Assembly: GCA_026874595.1 (NCBI GenBank)
Contig: CM049310.1
Coordinates: 45,105,058-45,169,057 of the forward strand
DNA length: 64,000 nt
Direction of reading: 5' to 3'
From: Sipunculus nudus
Taxonomy: Eukaryota > Annelida > Sipuncula > Golfingiida > Sipunculidae
Numbering within the stretch: position 1 is the first letter of the stretch; each line of letters starts with the position of its first letter. The position numbers and the translations under genes are program-made. Positions 34,941 to 55,000 of this stretch are shown here, one piece after another. Below the pieces are notes generated by a model, which did not search any database, was not told the origin of the DNA, and saw only the letters and a program-made list of their open reading frames with translations.

Positions 34941-37900
34941 CTGAAAAGATATCAACACAAATATAGATATTCTGAAATATCTTAGTTGAAGTTTAATAGT
35001 ATTGAGTACAGATATTCCATAATACCTTAGTTAAAGTGTAATAATCTGAAAATGAAGTGATGTCCATGATGCTTATTTCTTGTTTGAAAACTTAATTTTT
35101 TCACTGAGGTAATCTGATATCTGATATTTGAATGTAACATACTATGAAAAATAGATTTTACCCATAATTTAAATACAGTTTTATAGAGTCAATAAATAGC
35201 AGTTAATGAAAGTGCATAAAAATATTCAACAAAGAAACATCCTCTGATCTTATCCTGTTGTCCCTTGGCATAAGTTTAGTAATCCTGGTCTCAGATATTT
35301 AATAAAACATGTAGATTAGATAACATGAATAACGTATAACCACCATGTCCAATGTTTCTATTAAAACTTTCCACTTTAGGATATTAATGCAAGATGAAAA
35401 CAAGCATGTGCCAGTTCATGCTAAACCACAATGTACAGTGTTATAATATATATCATAACAATTGGCTGAGCAGAAGTAAATAGATCCTGTCCTATTTCCA
35501 TTACCTGTCTGACTATAAACCGCTATTTGCGTCCTGTCAACCTGTTATTAAGCTTTATGTCTTGCAGTGTTTGCATACAATGGGAGTTCAGTGGTTTTAA
35601 CTCTGTCATGGTTCACATCTTCTCATAATTGAAATACAGAAGGTATTCCTAATATCATGTTGTGTTTCTCTGATGCTTGTTCAATCATGATCTATAAGTA
35701 ACCTTTATTGTTTCTGCATCAGCTCTCTGTGACCACTGACACATGTATAAATTAAGGTCGAAATTAAGGCCTTGTCTGGCCTAGTTTGTGAAATAGCATG
35801 ACTTTGACATTTAACAGGATCCTTATTGAGTTATACAAATACTACAAATAAACCCGGCCCCTTAACATTATTATACCCAGTGTGCCAGTTGCATAACAAT
35901 TAAAGTGTATAATGTAACCGTTACCTTTAAATTATATAAATGCTTCCCTTACATCTATACAGGTAACCTGAATTATTACATTTGATTAGTTAAAGCATGG
36001 TTGCTCAGATCAAACAAACTTACCATGCATCGCTAACCATAGCTCTAGTGTATCGGGATTAACACTAGTATGAGCCACTGGTTGTGAGTAGTTGGATCTA
36101 CATCCTGTTTGTAAACGATTATCAGATGAAAAGGGGCGGCTGATTAAGATTACTTCACATTGAGTGCCAGCCCACACATATAAACGGAATGTGACCCCCA
36201 AGCACCTTCAGCAAGAGTTATATGGTCTTGAGCACTTGGTTTTAACTGACCTGTTTAAAAGCTGACTCAGATAGTTGTAAACATTGCTCCCTGCATGTAG
36301 CCTTTACTGTGTTCAGTAAGAGATGCTGTTGACTTGATCAACTTTGAAATAATAAAAAACAGCTTTATTTAGTATTTACAAGTTGGTCCTGTCAGACATT
36401 TACATCAAGTTGTCATATGCTTGGTTAAGTTTCCTAAAAAAAATGGTTTTCTTAGGATGTCTTTGGTGGGTGGTCTTGAGACAGAAGGCCAAGGTTGGTG
36501 AATTTCTCCATGTTCTTCAGTTTCCTCCACCTTGAGAGACTATACCTAGCACTGCTACCTGAGTCATGGAGATTCATTCACATTAGTTTATTATAACTAA
36601 CTTTACAATCCTTGTAAAAGGAATAAAGATTACCAGACTTGTATGTATTCTAGTGTTAGGCTCATTCTGTGTCTGTGTTCACTAGGTGTATAAATCTGCC
36701 ACCACTGTTAGTTTGCTGTTTTGTTGCTGGCAGCTTCTTCAGGAGCATAACATTCTGATACCAACTGTCAGGAAGGCATGACACATTGGTAATGTACACT
36801 GAATGTGTTGCTAAAACTATATAATTTAGATTAAAACAACCTGGAACAAGTTAGAACCCTCAGACCCATATACCAGGAAATTGTTGACATATAGTGTGCA
36901 TTTGTGTATGGAAGGGGGGGAGGGGAGGGGGTGAGCTCATGTGGGATATATTCCTAAAGAGGCTGTCTGTAATGGAAACTGAATCAGGCTCACTTTCCTG
37001 ATGAGCTGCTTATGTTCCCAAAAGACCAACCATATGGCTGTCAATAAAATCTCTTAATTTCGTGACCTTATGATAGAAGGAACACATGCTTGTGACCTGG
37101 TGGTTAGAGATAAGCAGAAGAGATCTGGGATCTTCAGGGTAGTAGTTGGTATTCTTGTATTTCATTCAAATCTAAAATGATTTCCTTATTCAAGGATATG
37201 TAGGCCCACCAAGTTTTGCCAGTATGCAAACATAGGTGAAAACAGTACCTCCTCCATTGACTAACATAGGCATTAGCTTACTCTAGAAATAATCCAGCAA
37301 TTTGTCTTTATAAACCATATGCAGGTAGGCAACTAATAGACACATAAATACACGTAGAGAAAATAACATGTGTGCTGGTACTAAACAAGCAGCCAGTGCA
37401 TGTTTAAACCTCTTGAGATCACCTGTTCCAAACCCAATCAGAAATACATACTAGTGGTACAGGGAGCTTGCTGGGCTGTGCAGCACAAACTAACAGATAT
37501 ATTTAACCAGAGAAGGAAGTAGTGTACAGGTAAACCAGGCACAAGTTGACTCAATAGTGAAGTTGTTGGGTCACAGGAATCCAAGTTCCGGGTTGTTGGT
37601 TCAGGAGGCTGCTCTGTTAGGTAGATCAGAGATAACATTAAGATCACCTTGTCTGCGGAGGCTGAGATGCTGACTACTTCTACTTGACTAATGCATATGA
37701 TTTTTTAGAAAGAAACCTGAAAATAGGCTTCTAAACTGTGTTTACCTAGAAAAAAATTGTAAACTTGTCTAAAAATAAAAAAGCTTAAAAATAGGCATTT
37801 CTTAAGAAAATATATCACACTGTACAAAACAAAAAAAAAAGCTAAAAAGTGGTGTGTTTACCAATCAGATAAACCACATTGCACAAAATAAAAAAAGAAA

Positions 37901-40190
37901 TTGAACTTTGAAGTGTGGTGTGTTTACCAGGAAGATATATCTCATTGTATTAAAAAAAAGATGAAAATGTTGTTTCCATGAAACACCGGAAGTATTGCCT
38001 GAAAATAGCTTTACCAGGGAAAATCTGACCTAAAAAAAATGACCTCAAAAGTAACTGTTTGCTCGCAATGAACCTGTCACATTGAGTATATTAAAAAAGT
38101 ATTAAAAACAAACAGTAGAGTCTAAAATAATTCATTTTCATACAGCTGAAATACCTGTGACCATCATTATTGTAGAAACTGTTGAATATGTCAATCCTGC
38201 TGTTGTTCTATATCAAAACTAATATAACTACAATTTAATGTACTGCTGTGGTGTAGGATCATAACTCTGTTAGTAAGTGTCTGTTTATTTCAAGAACATT
38301 GCTGACCTGGTAGCTCCCAGCTAGGTCCAGATGATAATTGTATAAGTGTAATAGTTAATGGAAAATGACAACCCTGACTCAGGCTTGCAGTGGGCAACTT
38401 AACTTAGGTAATATCTACGTCCTCATACAAGTCACTATCCAGGTCACTGTGTGTCTGTGATCCATGCTGACATCTGTACATGTGTTATACTAACACCAAC
38501 ATCAATGGTTACCAGTGGAGGTTTACACATCCACAGATGATGTTGAGAATGTTCTCACAGTAATCAACCCCATGAAAATCATGTCATGATAGATTATGTA
38601 ACGGATGAGGAGAGAAGAGCAGACACGTGGAACCGTATACCCGGCCCAGCGTGTGACATCTGTCTCTAATGAAGATAGTATATACTTGTAGAGTTTACAA
38701 CAGGTGTAACACAGCCTGGGACAGTTACCACCATACTTACATGCTGAGATATATCAAGCCATCAAAAAGCCATAGAAAACTGTTATAAATATAAAAAGTT
38801 GAAATCATTATTCAGATGTGCATCCATCAGGACAGCTAATTGTGCAGTAAAAGTTACAGTGGATACTGTTGGATCAGGAGATTATGCACAACTGAATAAA
38901 ACTCTACAATCAAGACCTATACTGGGAGAACTGAGGCTTAGAGGAAATCCATTTTCCATATCAGTGTCACAAAGCAGTTAATGCAAGATTATAATTATAG
39001 ATTTGCAGAAATTTCCAGATCATAATAGCACCATCAGTAGGAGATTCAAGGGTGGTATACGTATAAATACATATGTGTACATGTGTGCACACAGATGTGT
39101 TTCCATTATAATTAACAGTGATAAGTATATGATACCCTTACCTTTGAGTGACAGCAATAATTATTGTTATGAATAGGTATAGGGCATAGTATAAATAGTT
39201 GGTCCCTACAAAAGAGAAGTTGAATCCCTCTGCCTGACTAGCTTTCTCTATATAGCCGTGACATATGAATATATGAACTACACATGATAAATGTGTTATT
39301 ACACTAAGTGGTTCACTTCACACTCTGCTGGGGTTTTCACTGAATGACATTTGTGTTTCTAAATAGCTCCTTGTAGTAGTCCTCTGTCAGCCAGGCATGT
39401 AATGACATTCTCAGAGCTGTACAACAGGTGCTAGGTCTGAAATAGACAATGAAACAGATGCTCACTGACACCTGCAGCACTTTAGTTGATTTCTCTCCTT
39501 ACTAACATTTTTACACATATTTTCATTGGTTGATTTCAAATAGTTATGGTAAACTTTACAAATATGCAGACTGAACAATACTACTCCCTGAATTACAGAA
39601 TAATGTGAACATATTGATTGTAATCTCTCTTCCATTCATGCCGTGTGTGCTGAATATGTAATTCAAGATAGATGAAACGGTTTTAACCTGTTACCTAATT
39701 AGTGTTTATATGATATTAACAACTCAGGTGTGACAAGGTGAACATGAATCATCTTGTTCCAGACAAATGTTTGTTTTTACCTGCAGGAAGGAGGATTATT
39801 TTTTTCACTAATGCCTGATTGTCTGCCAGCATATATCAGTTGCTCTAAGTGAATATTTATTTGAAGATTAGTTTTAGTGTCAGGAAAAGAGACTTTCCTT
39901 ATGGATGGCCTCTCTCCACCCCATTATTTTGTTTCCTTGTAACAATTTATTTTTTCTCATTTCACTTATGGATTAACATTTAGCCATGGTAAAGGTGTAA
40001 GTGGAGTTAAATATATGACCTGCATTGTACATCTGTGAAAAAGGATGTTTTTAAAGGATAAAGACTGGAGACAGATCATGTATTTAAGTGTACTTGTAAT
40101 TCAAGGCTGTAGTATCTTGGTTAGGTTGTTTGTTAAATTCCACTTTCACCAGCTGGCAACAAGTCTAGTTCAAGTCATTTATATAAATAT

Positions 40191-40239
<49 letters not shown>

Positions 40240-41842
40240 TACATATACATATATACCTTTAATTCCTAATTTGCTTAGACTTGTTTAGGCTTGTGTCCTT
40301 TTACATGATTAACTCCAAGTTCCTGTGTTTTGTATAGGTTTTTTGTTTGTACACTTTCATCCCACGGCTGATTAGTATTGCAGAAGCTGTGTATTTAAGT
40401 ATATACCTCTAACTGCTGGCAGCTAGGTCTGGTTCTGTTTATCATTTTGCACCCAGTGGACTTCACTGGGGTCCACACCCTGTTCGTGTAGCCATGGTGA
40501 TGGGGCTGCGGCTGTGATGGATGGCTCTGAGGCTGGACTTTTTTTTATACAAGCCTCTTGAATATTTGTCATCAGGGAGAAACACAGGAATGTTTTGGGT
40601 GTGATGTTGCATGGCTGGTGTATGCCTGTCATGTACAGGCCAGCTGATCAGTGTCTGTGCTCACACCAGCAGGGACCATGCCCTGTATCACTAATTGACT
40701 TGATATGTGCTGTTTAATACTGTTTCCTTTTTAAAGCTGGTCTTCTTTTCTCATACAGTTTCATTTCATAGTGTCTATTCCTTCCTGGGATGTGGTTAAA
40801 TTGTTTCTGGTACCTCTGGTTGACTGCAATTTTGAAATATAATGCAAATGCTATTCCCCCCCCCCCTACCAGGCATCCTCCTGAATGAACAAATAGTAAT
40901 AGTTTTATATCCTTCTTGTTTTCTCTTAAACTGATAGCCTTTGCACTTTTATGGCTCCTGCTAAATTGATAAGGTATATACCATTCATATTCATGCAAGG
41001 CTCAGTTCCAGATCAACTGATTATCTGTGAAACCTTGGTGTGCGTATAACTAATGACATGTGGACTTTCTTGGCTTCTGATTTTCAAATCTTTTTTGTGA
41101 AAGATAGGTGTCTGATAGACTGATGACCTGTTCTTTGTAAAGTGAAATGCTTTTGACTTCAAGGCTGCTGATAAATTCTGAATGTTCATGGCTCTTTATA
41201 AACTGATAAAGTTTGGACGTTTTGGACCAGTGTGAACCCTACCATGACTTGTAATGATCTAATAATAAGTTGGACCATTCATGGCTACAATAAACTGATA
41301 ACCTGTAGATCTTATCTCTTGATAAACTGAGAAGGCCCAAAAAAATTAATTACATGTTTCTCAGGCACCACCCACGTCACTTTAACCCCCCCCCCCCCCC
41401 GTAACATTTTTATTGTCCAAGTATCAGGGTGTCAGGTGGTGTTCTGGTAATGTTGTTGATAACTACAAAAAAAAAAAAATATATGACTCCTGTGTCAGTC
41501 AGTTTCCCTCCAATGATACTTGGACCATTTCACTCATGAATATACTTTGATACACAGAAAATTTCTCTAAAACTTTTGACCAGTTTGACCTTAAGAAGCT
41601 AGTTTGTCATGATTATTAAATCTCATATTTCTGTCTTTGTGAACTATTTTCTTAAGCAGCAGCACTTGTGTTTATAGCCAATGAAGTGTTAATACACTAA
41701 GTTTCAGTAAAAACCTAAACAAATCTTTGAAGAAACATTTAGAATGGGTATAATTTTTGTTTTGATGATATTCAAATGTAAAATTTTGTCCAACAAAGAG
41801 AATATATTCGCATACATTCACTATTTTCATGCTTTGTGACAG
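34941..41842. other. Large kinesin intron with probable upstream part of nested gene
   Basis: No supported coding frame. Purine and G-rich runs lie at about 36915-36930. A tandem-like stretch at 37740-37980 repeats GTGTGTTTACCA with ACATTGCACAAAATAAAAAA-like text. A (TA)n microsatellite lies at about 40193-40235 and a C8 run at about 40857-40866. The promoter of the minus-strand mucin-like gene probably lies in this interval, but nothing identifies it. Confidence 0.4.
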
Positions 41843-41874
41843 TTTTTAGCTCAATGACCCATGGGTCCCTTGTT
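41843..41874 (+). repeat. 32-bp remnant joining the two ends of the TTTTTAGCTCAG element
   Basis: TTTTTAGCTCA is followed directly by ATGACCCATGGGTCCCTTGT and T. This is the element head joined to its tail with the 1.5-3 kb interior absent. It may be an internal-deletion product, an excision scar, or a solitary tail with a changed start. Confidence 0.5.
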
Positions 41875-48859
<6,985 letters not shown>

Positions 48860-49745
48860 TTTTTAGCTCAGCTGACTATTAGTCATCTGAGCTATAGTCG
48901 TGGTCCATTGTCCATCGTCTGTCCATCTGTCCGTCCGTCCGTCCGTCCGTCCATAGATGTGGCACGTTTTGAAACTGTAAGACCTAGGAATCCAAAATTC
49001 AGCATAGAAGTGTTAGATGTCCCCAAGATCTCCTACCAAGCCGAAAACTGGGTCTTTGCGACTTCATTCCTTTGAGAAATTAAGGAAAAACCTCAATTTT
49101 TTATTAAAATCCTATTTTCACACTTCAGGACTGCCTAATATCAAAACCACTCATCTGTTTTTCCTCATATTTACCATAAATATTCCTCTATATAGTTCCT
49201 ATGTACATGCCAGAAATTAAGTCTGTAAAGTATAAATTCTTTAAGTTATGGGCCCAAACATAATGGACTTTGTAAAAAATCAGGAAAAATAATAACTCAC
49301 TTAACATGAAAAAATTTTGAAACTAGAGTCTATTTTCTCAAGTATATAACTATGTTTAATAAAGATTCAATTGTTTACCCAAAATTAGATCTGAATTTTG
49401 TAAATTTTTTAAGTTTTTTTTTTTTTAAGATATTTTATTGATACTGAATATGCAGGGATCTCCCCCAGTGACTGTAACAAATCAGAAACCCTGGCATAGC
49501 TGACTTCCAGTGACCTGGAGTGGGACCCTGCATCTGTAATCAAAGCAAGTGACTACAGAAAAAAAAATCAATAACTAGCTTAATTTTCAAGCTTTTATTT
49601 TCAAATTTCAGATTTAGACAAACTAAATATTTATGTTTACATGCTGTGAAAATTAAATCAATGGTGCTTACAGGAAAAAAACGTGCCATGGTCAAAGTTG
49701 GGCAAAATTTAAGGTACTGATTTTTTTTTTATGCTAATAACTTAA
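48860..49745 (+). mobile_element. TTTTTAGCTCAG element, copy 5, with inverted interior
   Basis: The first half (48860-49412) is forward and nearly identical to copy 3 (12724-13272). A T14 run follows. Then 49455-49745 is the reverse complement of what should come next, matching 13265-13558 of copy 3 almost base for base. The break is exactly where the forward part stops (TTAAG). The 21-bp sequence at 49428-49448 starts AGATATTTTATTGATACTGA and is repeated in inverse at 49882-49902. Read on the minus strand, AATAAA lies about a dozen bases before an A14 tract. Confidence 0.8.
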
Positions 49746-49902
49746 CTCACATCACTCACATCCAAACACTCTGAATACTGTATATTGTTAATGGAAACAT
49801 TTGGGAGAGAGTCGAGATAAGCTTTAAGTAGCTTGCACTCAATTCCACTGATGCTTGTATTATGTGATTTATATGTGCAGTTTCAGTATCAATAAAATAT
49901 CT

Positions 49903-50161
49903 AAAACAAAACCTGTAGTAATTAGCATATATCAAGGGTTGTTCACTCTAAAGCAGTATGCAACAAGTCATAAAAACCATATATTGCAGTTTGAAGCTCT
50001 GTATGTTTTTGGTGTAAGCAAGAAAACTGAAGAACACTTTCATTGATTTGAAGAAACCCCAGGTTATCAACTACACATGATGCAGGGGTTATGTTTCTGG
50101 ACACTCTCTTTTTCATTAATTTTAATTTTATATTAATTATTTGTTATATTTGTACTTACAG
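49903..50161. other. End of the 30-kb kinesin intron
   Basis: At 49960-50045 a short frame reads ALYVFGVSKKTEEHFH, which faintly resembles the C-terminal CxxC..ETxEHF region of LINE reverse transcriptases, with cysteines lost. This is weak. The interval ends with the acceptor TTGTACTTACAG at 50161. Confidence 0.35.
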
Positions 50162-50274
50162 GTGTCTGGAGAAAAAGTCAGCAAGATGAGTTTGGTTGAT
50201 CTGGCCGGGAGTGAACGTGCACAAAAAACTGGGGCTGTTGGGGATCGGCTGAAAGAAGGCAGTAACATCAACAA
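50162..50274 (+). CDS. KIF13: Kinesin-3 (KIF13-like) motor domain, exon E (switch II)
   Basis: The exon is 113 bp, entering in phase 0 and leaving after two bases of a codon; donor GTTAGT. It encodes [20 protein letters not shown], then [24 protein letters not shown] is switch II, whose glycine couples ATP state to microtubule binding; LKEGSNINK begins the relay helix. Joined to exon D it gives an uninterrupted kinesin-3 motor. The next exon should start SLTTLG and was not found before 64000. Confidence 0.95.
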
Positions 50275-50699
50275 GTTAGTAAATTCTGTTCCTTTTTTGT
50301 AATCACAAAAAAGTTATTTCTTACCACAATTGTAAAGTAACTGACATCAGTTACACTTATCATGTGAGGAAGGTCACTGTATGTACTGCCATCTATAACT
50401 GGGGTGGAACACTATATTGAGTTTTAGTTATTCATTTTCTCTCCAGAGGGCAGCAGATATTGCTCTGGACACACAAGTGCTTCATTGGATCTTTCCAGTT
50501 ATTTCAATGTTTATTTATGAAAGACTAGCATTGGATGAAACCTGCCATGGTTAGATTTGAACTCACACTTCCTGTAACATTGTATTAGCTGTCACATTAA
50601 TAACTATGAAAGTACCAGGCTAATCATTATACAGTCCAATGATTACCCAGCCTTAGCTGATTGGTTAAGTAGGCATAGCACTGACAGCTTAACTATTGG
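50275..50699. other. Kinesin intron after exon E
   Basis: No feature recognised before the retroelement LTR fragment. Confidence 0.5.
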
Positions 50700-50868
50700 A
50701 AAGAGTTTGCTGCAACTGTAATCCACTGTATGTGTATAAATGGGGGGGGGGGGGGTATACTAGTTGTAGCCAGGCAGTTAATCATCAGACATCCTCGAGT
50801 GTTTGTAGAGACATAAAGAATAAAGATAGTGAACAATTGCTGCATCAAGTCTGTTTCCCAGTATAACA
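50700..50868 (+). repeat. LTR fragment (plus orientation) of Ty3/gypsy-like element
   Basis: About 165 bases match, in reverse complement, 56659-56816. It contains TGTGTATAAAT (TATA-like), a G14 run, GAATAAAG (poly(A)-type hexamer) and ends CAGTATAACA. That CA end is expected of an LTR. It faces the retroelement's own coding strand the wrong way round, since the adjacent coding sequence reads leftward. Confidence 0.65.
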
Positions 50869-51240
50869 TATCTCTCACATAATGGTGTTCCTTAACTTCT
50901 TCTCCTAGTTCGAGAAGAGACTTGGTGAATATGTCCTTGTTGCTGCTGATAAAGGCCAGCAATGTAAGTTTGCCTTCAGCGTTGATGCCTAAGTTCTTTG
51001 CAGCCTGTATCCTCAAAATCACTGGCATCCATAACGGAATACTAACTTCCATCCTCCATGGGAATCACCTCATCCTGCAAAAGCTATGGCCTTGCCAGCA
51101 GCTAATTTGACGGAAGCATTTGTTGGATTACATACTTGCACCACGTTTCAATACAGTTGACAACTGAATGAGCACACATAAGATTATGTCGGCCGGAGCA
51201 GGTAACAAGTATTATCCTCCCTATCTAACGTAATAGGAAC
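50869..51240 (-). pseudogene. Start of reverse transcriptase, Ty3/gypsy-like, truncated
   Basis: The minus-strand frame contains LLAFISSNKDIFTKSL and LELGEEVKEHH, matching in order the segment just upstream of gypsy-type RT domains (LL..F.DIF...L.DLG...HH). It stops where the LTR fragment ends at 50868. The catalytic RT, RNase H and integrase parts are absent from the window. Confidence 0.55.
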
Positions 51241-51245
51241 TGTAC

Positions 51246-52010
51246 TCAGACATGGGGGGCATAATAACTGAAACAGCAGGATGGGCGGCTGACCTGTTGT
51301 CGCTGTCTCCAATGCAGATATCCAGCTCTGTTAATTCCGTGGTAAAAGGCACAGTGTGTTGTGCTGCAAATCAACCATTGCATTGTGGTCATGTACAAAT
51401 CCATTCCAAAAATGATTGGACTATGGAGGTGCTTGAAAACGTAAACCTGCTGCATAACCTGGAGTTTGTTTACTGTTAGAGGTAGCTCTATCGTCCCTAA
51501 AATGGAGTGTCTCTCACTGCAGACACAAACAATGTGATTTATTGTTGCTGGTTTCAGACTGAAGTTTAGAGCTATCTTCTGTAATGTGTTCAATGCAATG
51601 CATGAAATTGAAGCTCCAATATCATTAAGTGCAATAATGTTTTTGGGTGCAATCTGAACAACAGTGGTATTATTATGCAAAGGCAAAGTCATACTCACTG
51701 TTTTAGCAATTATAGCCTCAACACTTGACGGTGAGTCCAGTTTACACAGATCCATTCCCCCCAATTTATATGTATCCTGATCCACGTTGTGTTGTCTACC
51801 CAAGCTTCCCTGGGTAGACACACACTTCTATTGATGGTAGGCTCGTCCAGGAAATCCACACATGTGACAGAGATGTCCAACATTGTTACACTGGTAACAT
51901 ACTGGGTTTGCAGCCTGACAATCTGATGGAGAGTGAGACATACTTTCGCACGGGAAACAAGGGTTCTCCTCACATTGTCGACGCTGACTCTGTCTTTGTG
52001 CAAACTCTCA
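51246..52010 (-). pseudogene. Nucleocapsid zinc knuckles and aspartic protease, Ty3/gypsy-like
   Basis: Reading leftward from about 52000, two CCHC knuckles with CX2CX4HX4C spacing are visible (CFPCESMSHSPSDC and CYQCNNVGHLCHMC). In another frame a retropepsin follows, with active site DIGAS at about 51609-51623 (family D-T/S-G-A) and the later IIFGMD motif of the substrate-binding region. The frames are shifted against one another, so the copy is broken. These are the gag end and pol start of an LTR retrotransposon. Confidence 0.7.
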
Positions 52011-52076
52011 CCTCCTGGGCTGTGTGTTGTTGTACCTCCTCAGTGATCCCCCTGGGATTTGAAAAATATTCTCCAC

Positions 52077-55000
52077 TTTTTAGCGAACCTTTGAGCTTAT
52101 GTGATGGTGTGGCGTCGTCTGGCGTCCGTCGGCCGTTGTCCGTCATCTGTATGTTAACCCATACTATCTTAAAAATGGCATGAGTTAGCATTATAAAATT
52201 TTATGCAAAAAATTAGTCATTTAAAAAATTCTATCGGATTATGCTTATTTTTATTTTAACTGCATTTTCTTAGATTTTATAGGGAAAAAGCTTAAAAACC
52301 TTTAAAAATCTTCTTCTCTGAAACTGTACAGCCAAATTGTCCAATATTTTACAGAAATGATCCCTGGAACAATCTCTTCAAATGGTTCAAGTTCGGTAAT
52401 TTTTGGTCTAGTTACAAGAAGTTAAACTTAGTCATCCGTCCAAAAAAGCATACTTAAATTACAATCTGAGAAACAGCTGGAGCTATCATCACCAAATTTT
52501 ATGTGAATGTGTGTCAAATGAGTCATATCTGAAATTGAGGCATTGGTGGAGCCACCTGTATCAGCCTTTTTTGTATGGGGGTCACCAGTGCCCGTATCAT
52601 ACTGAGGGCTACAAAAAACTTCTTCTCTGAAACCATATGGCCAAATTGTTTAATATCGCACAGAAATGATCTTAGGGTACTGCTTTCTGAATTTTGCTCA
52701 AATGATCTCAGTTCAGTGACTTTTGGCTGAATTATGGGAAGCTGAATTTAGTCATATGCCATGACAACCCATTTTAGCTCAGTGACTACAAAGATCTTCT
52801 TCTCAAAAACCACTGGGCAGAATTCTTAAATCTCACATATTAATTATCCTTAGATGTTGATAATTCAAGTTTGTTCAAATGGTTTTGGTTCAGTTATTTT
52901 TGGCTGAGTTATGGGAAGCTTAACTTAGCCATTTTTCTGTATTTTCCTATATGAGTTATAAACCTGCAAAACATTTTTGACTGACACAACTGAGGCTAAT
53001 TTGTTAAATATTTTACAACGACTGGAGCTAGCATCATGAAATTTAATACAAAAAATTAGCCATCTGAGAAACTCTGCATTTTCTTAGATTTTATAGAGAA
53101 AAAGCTAAAAAACTGTTTAAAATCTTTTCCTCCAAAATGGTCAAGCCAAATTGTTCAATGTTTCACAGAAATAATCTTTTATACCATCTCTCTCAAATTT
53201 ATTCAAATGGTTTAATTTGGGTGAATTTTGGCCGAGTTACAGGAAGTTGAACTTAGTCATCTGTCTAAAAAGGCATACAAACATGACAATCTCAGAAACA
53301 GCCTGAGCTATCATCACCAAATTTTATGCCAGTGTTGGTCAAATGAGCCATATATGAAATTCAGGTATTGGTGGCACCACTTGCATTGACCTTTTTTTGT
53401 ACTGCGGTCATTGGTCATCTGTTTATAAACACATAATTTCTCAGGAATAGCAGGAGCTACCATCCCCAGATTTTATGAAATAATTAGTCACATATTATAT
53501 GTTGTGGGATTCAGCTTATTTTTTGTTAACTGCATTAACTTGAATTTTATAGGGAAAAGGCTAAAAACCTCTAAAATTATTCTTCTTTTAAACAGTCCAG
53601 CCAAATTGTTCAATATTTACAGAAATGATCCCATAGGCAAGCTTTCTCAAGTTTGTTCAAATGGTTTGCATTTGATCAGTTTTAGCGGAGTTACACATAT
53701 TTGAACTTAGTCATTTGGCCAAGTAAGCATACTGACATAGTAATCTCAGAAATGACAGAACCTAGCATTTCCAAGTATTGTGCAAATGTTGGTTACATGA
53801 CTCATGTTTGAAGCTGCAGATTTTGTGATGCCACCTACATTGACCTGTTTTTTATGGGGAAAAACGTCATAACTTTAGCCTATTTCAGCTTATAATGTTT
53901 AAGAAGAAACTGTCAAGTTGAATCATTCAGTTTTTCAAAAGAATTATTCTAGGACATGGTTCTTTCAATCATATAAGAATAGATTGAGTTTGTTGATTTT
54001 TGGTTGAGTCGTGAAAAGCTTAAGTTGGTCTTATGGCCATTATTATGTTAATTTCAAACAGAGGACTGCATAGTATTCTTCTACAAGATTGTTTAGGTGG
54101 CCTTTGTTCAAGTTTACTTGAATGATTTTTGACAGAATTATTGGACCTTTAACAATGAAAGGACTGCTTCTTTTATTATTATGGATATTTTTGGTAAAAA
54201 GTTTATGAATATGTCAGCTTGAAAAAAAAGCATTTTAGCCAAAGTCTTTCAGTATGTGTAAACAGATTAACCAACAGGCAAAGATTGTGTCTGTATCATT
54301 AAATAGATTGAAAAATTGCTGACTGTTTCAGATTTTGCAACAGATCAAGAGATCATTCAGTGCAGCCAGATATAGGTCAAGAGTTCAATCAGTGCAGCCA
54401 AGCACAAGACATGTGATCACCGCATGGGTGTCATGTGAACACCTCATGGGCAGCATGTGATCATCTCATGGGTAGCATGTGATCATCTCATGAGTATCAT
54501 GTGATCACCTCATGGGTGTCATGCCTCTCAGGCCTGCATGTGGAGCCAATCTGTGAGCTTATGCAATGATGTGGCTCCTATTTCAGATTTGGCAACAGGC
54601 CAAAGGTCAGTCTGGATCTATTTATAGCTTTTGCAGACTGCCAACTGTATCAGATTAGGTAACAGGTCAAGAGTTCACTCAGTGCAGCCAGGTATAGGTC
54701 AGGAGTTCACTCAATGCAGTATCTGCATTCTATTTATAGCGTTGGCAGACTGCCCACTGTGTCAGATTATGCAATAGGTCAAGAGTTCACTTAGGGCAGC
54801 CAGGTACAGGTCAAAAGTTCACTCAGTCTAGCCAGGTGCAGGTTATGAGTTCACTCAGTGCAGTAGCCTGAGCTAGCAATTTGTCACAGTTCAACTGCCT
54901 TTCTTACCTAAGCCTGGTCGGCCCCATGCATCAGACTCAAGGTAAGTTTGATGTAGTGGCCTGATATTTTGGCCTGTCTATGTGTCTTTGATGGCTTTCT

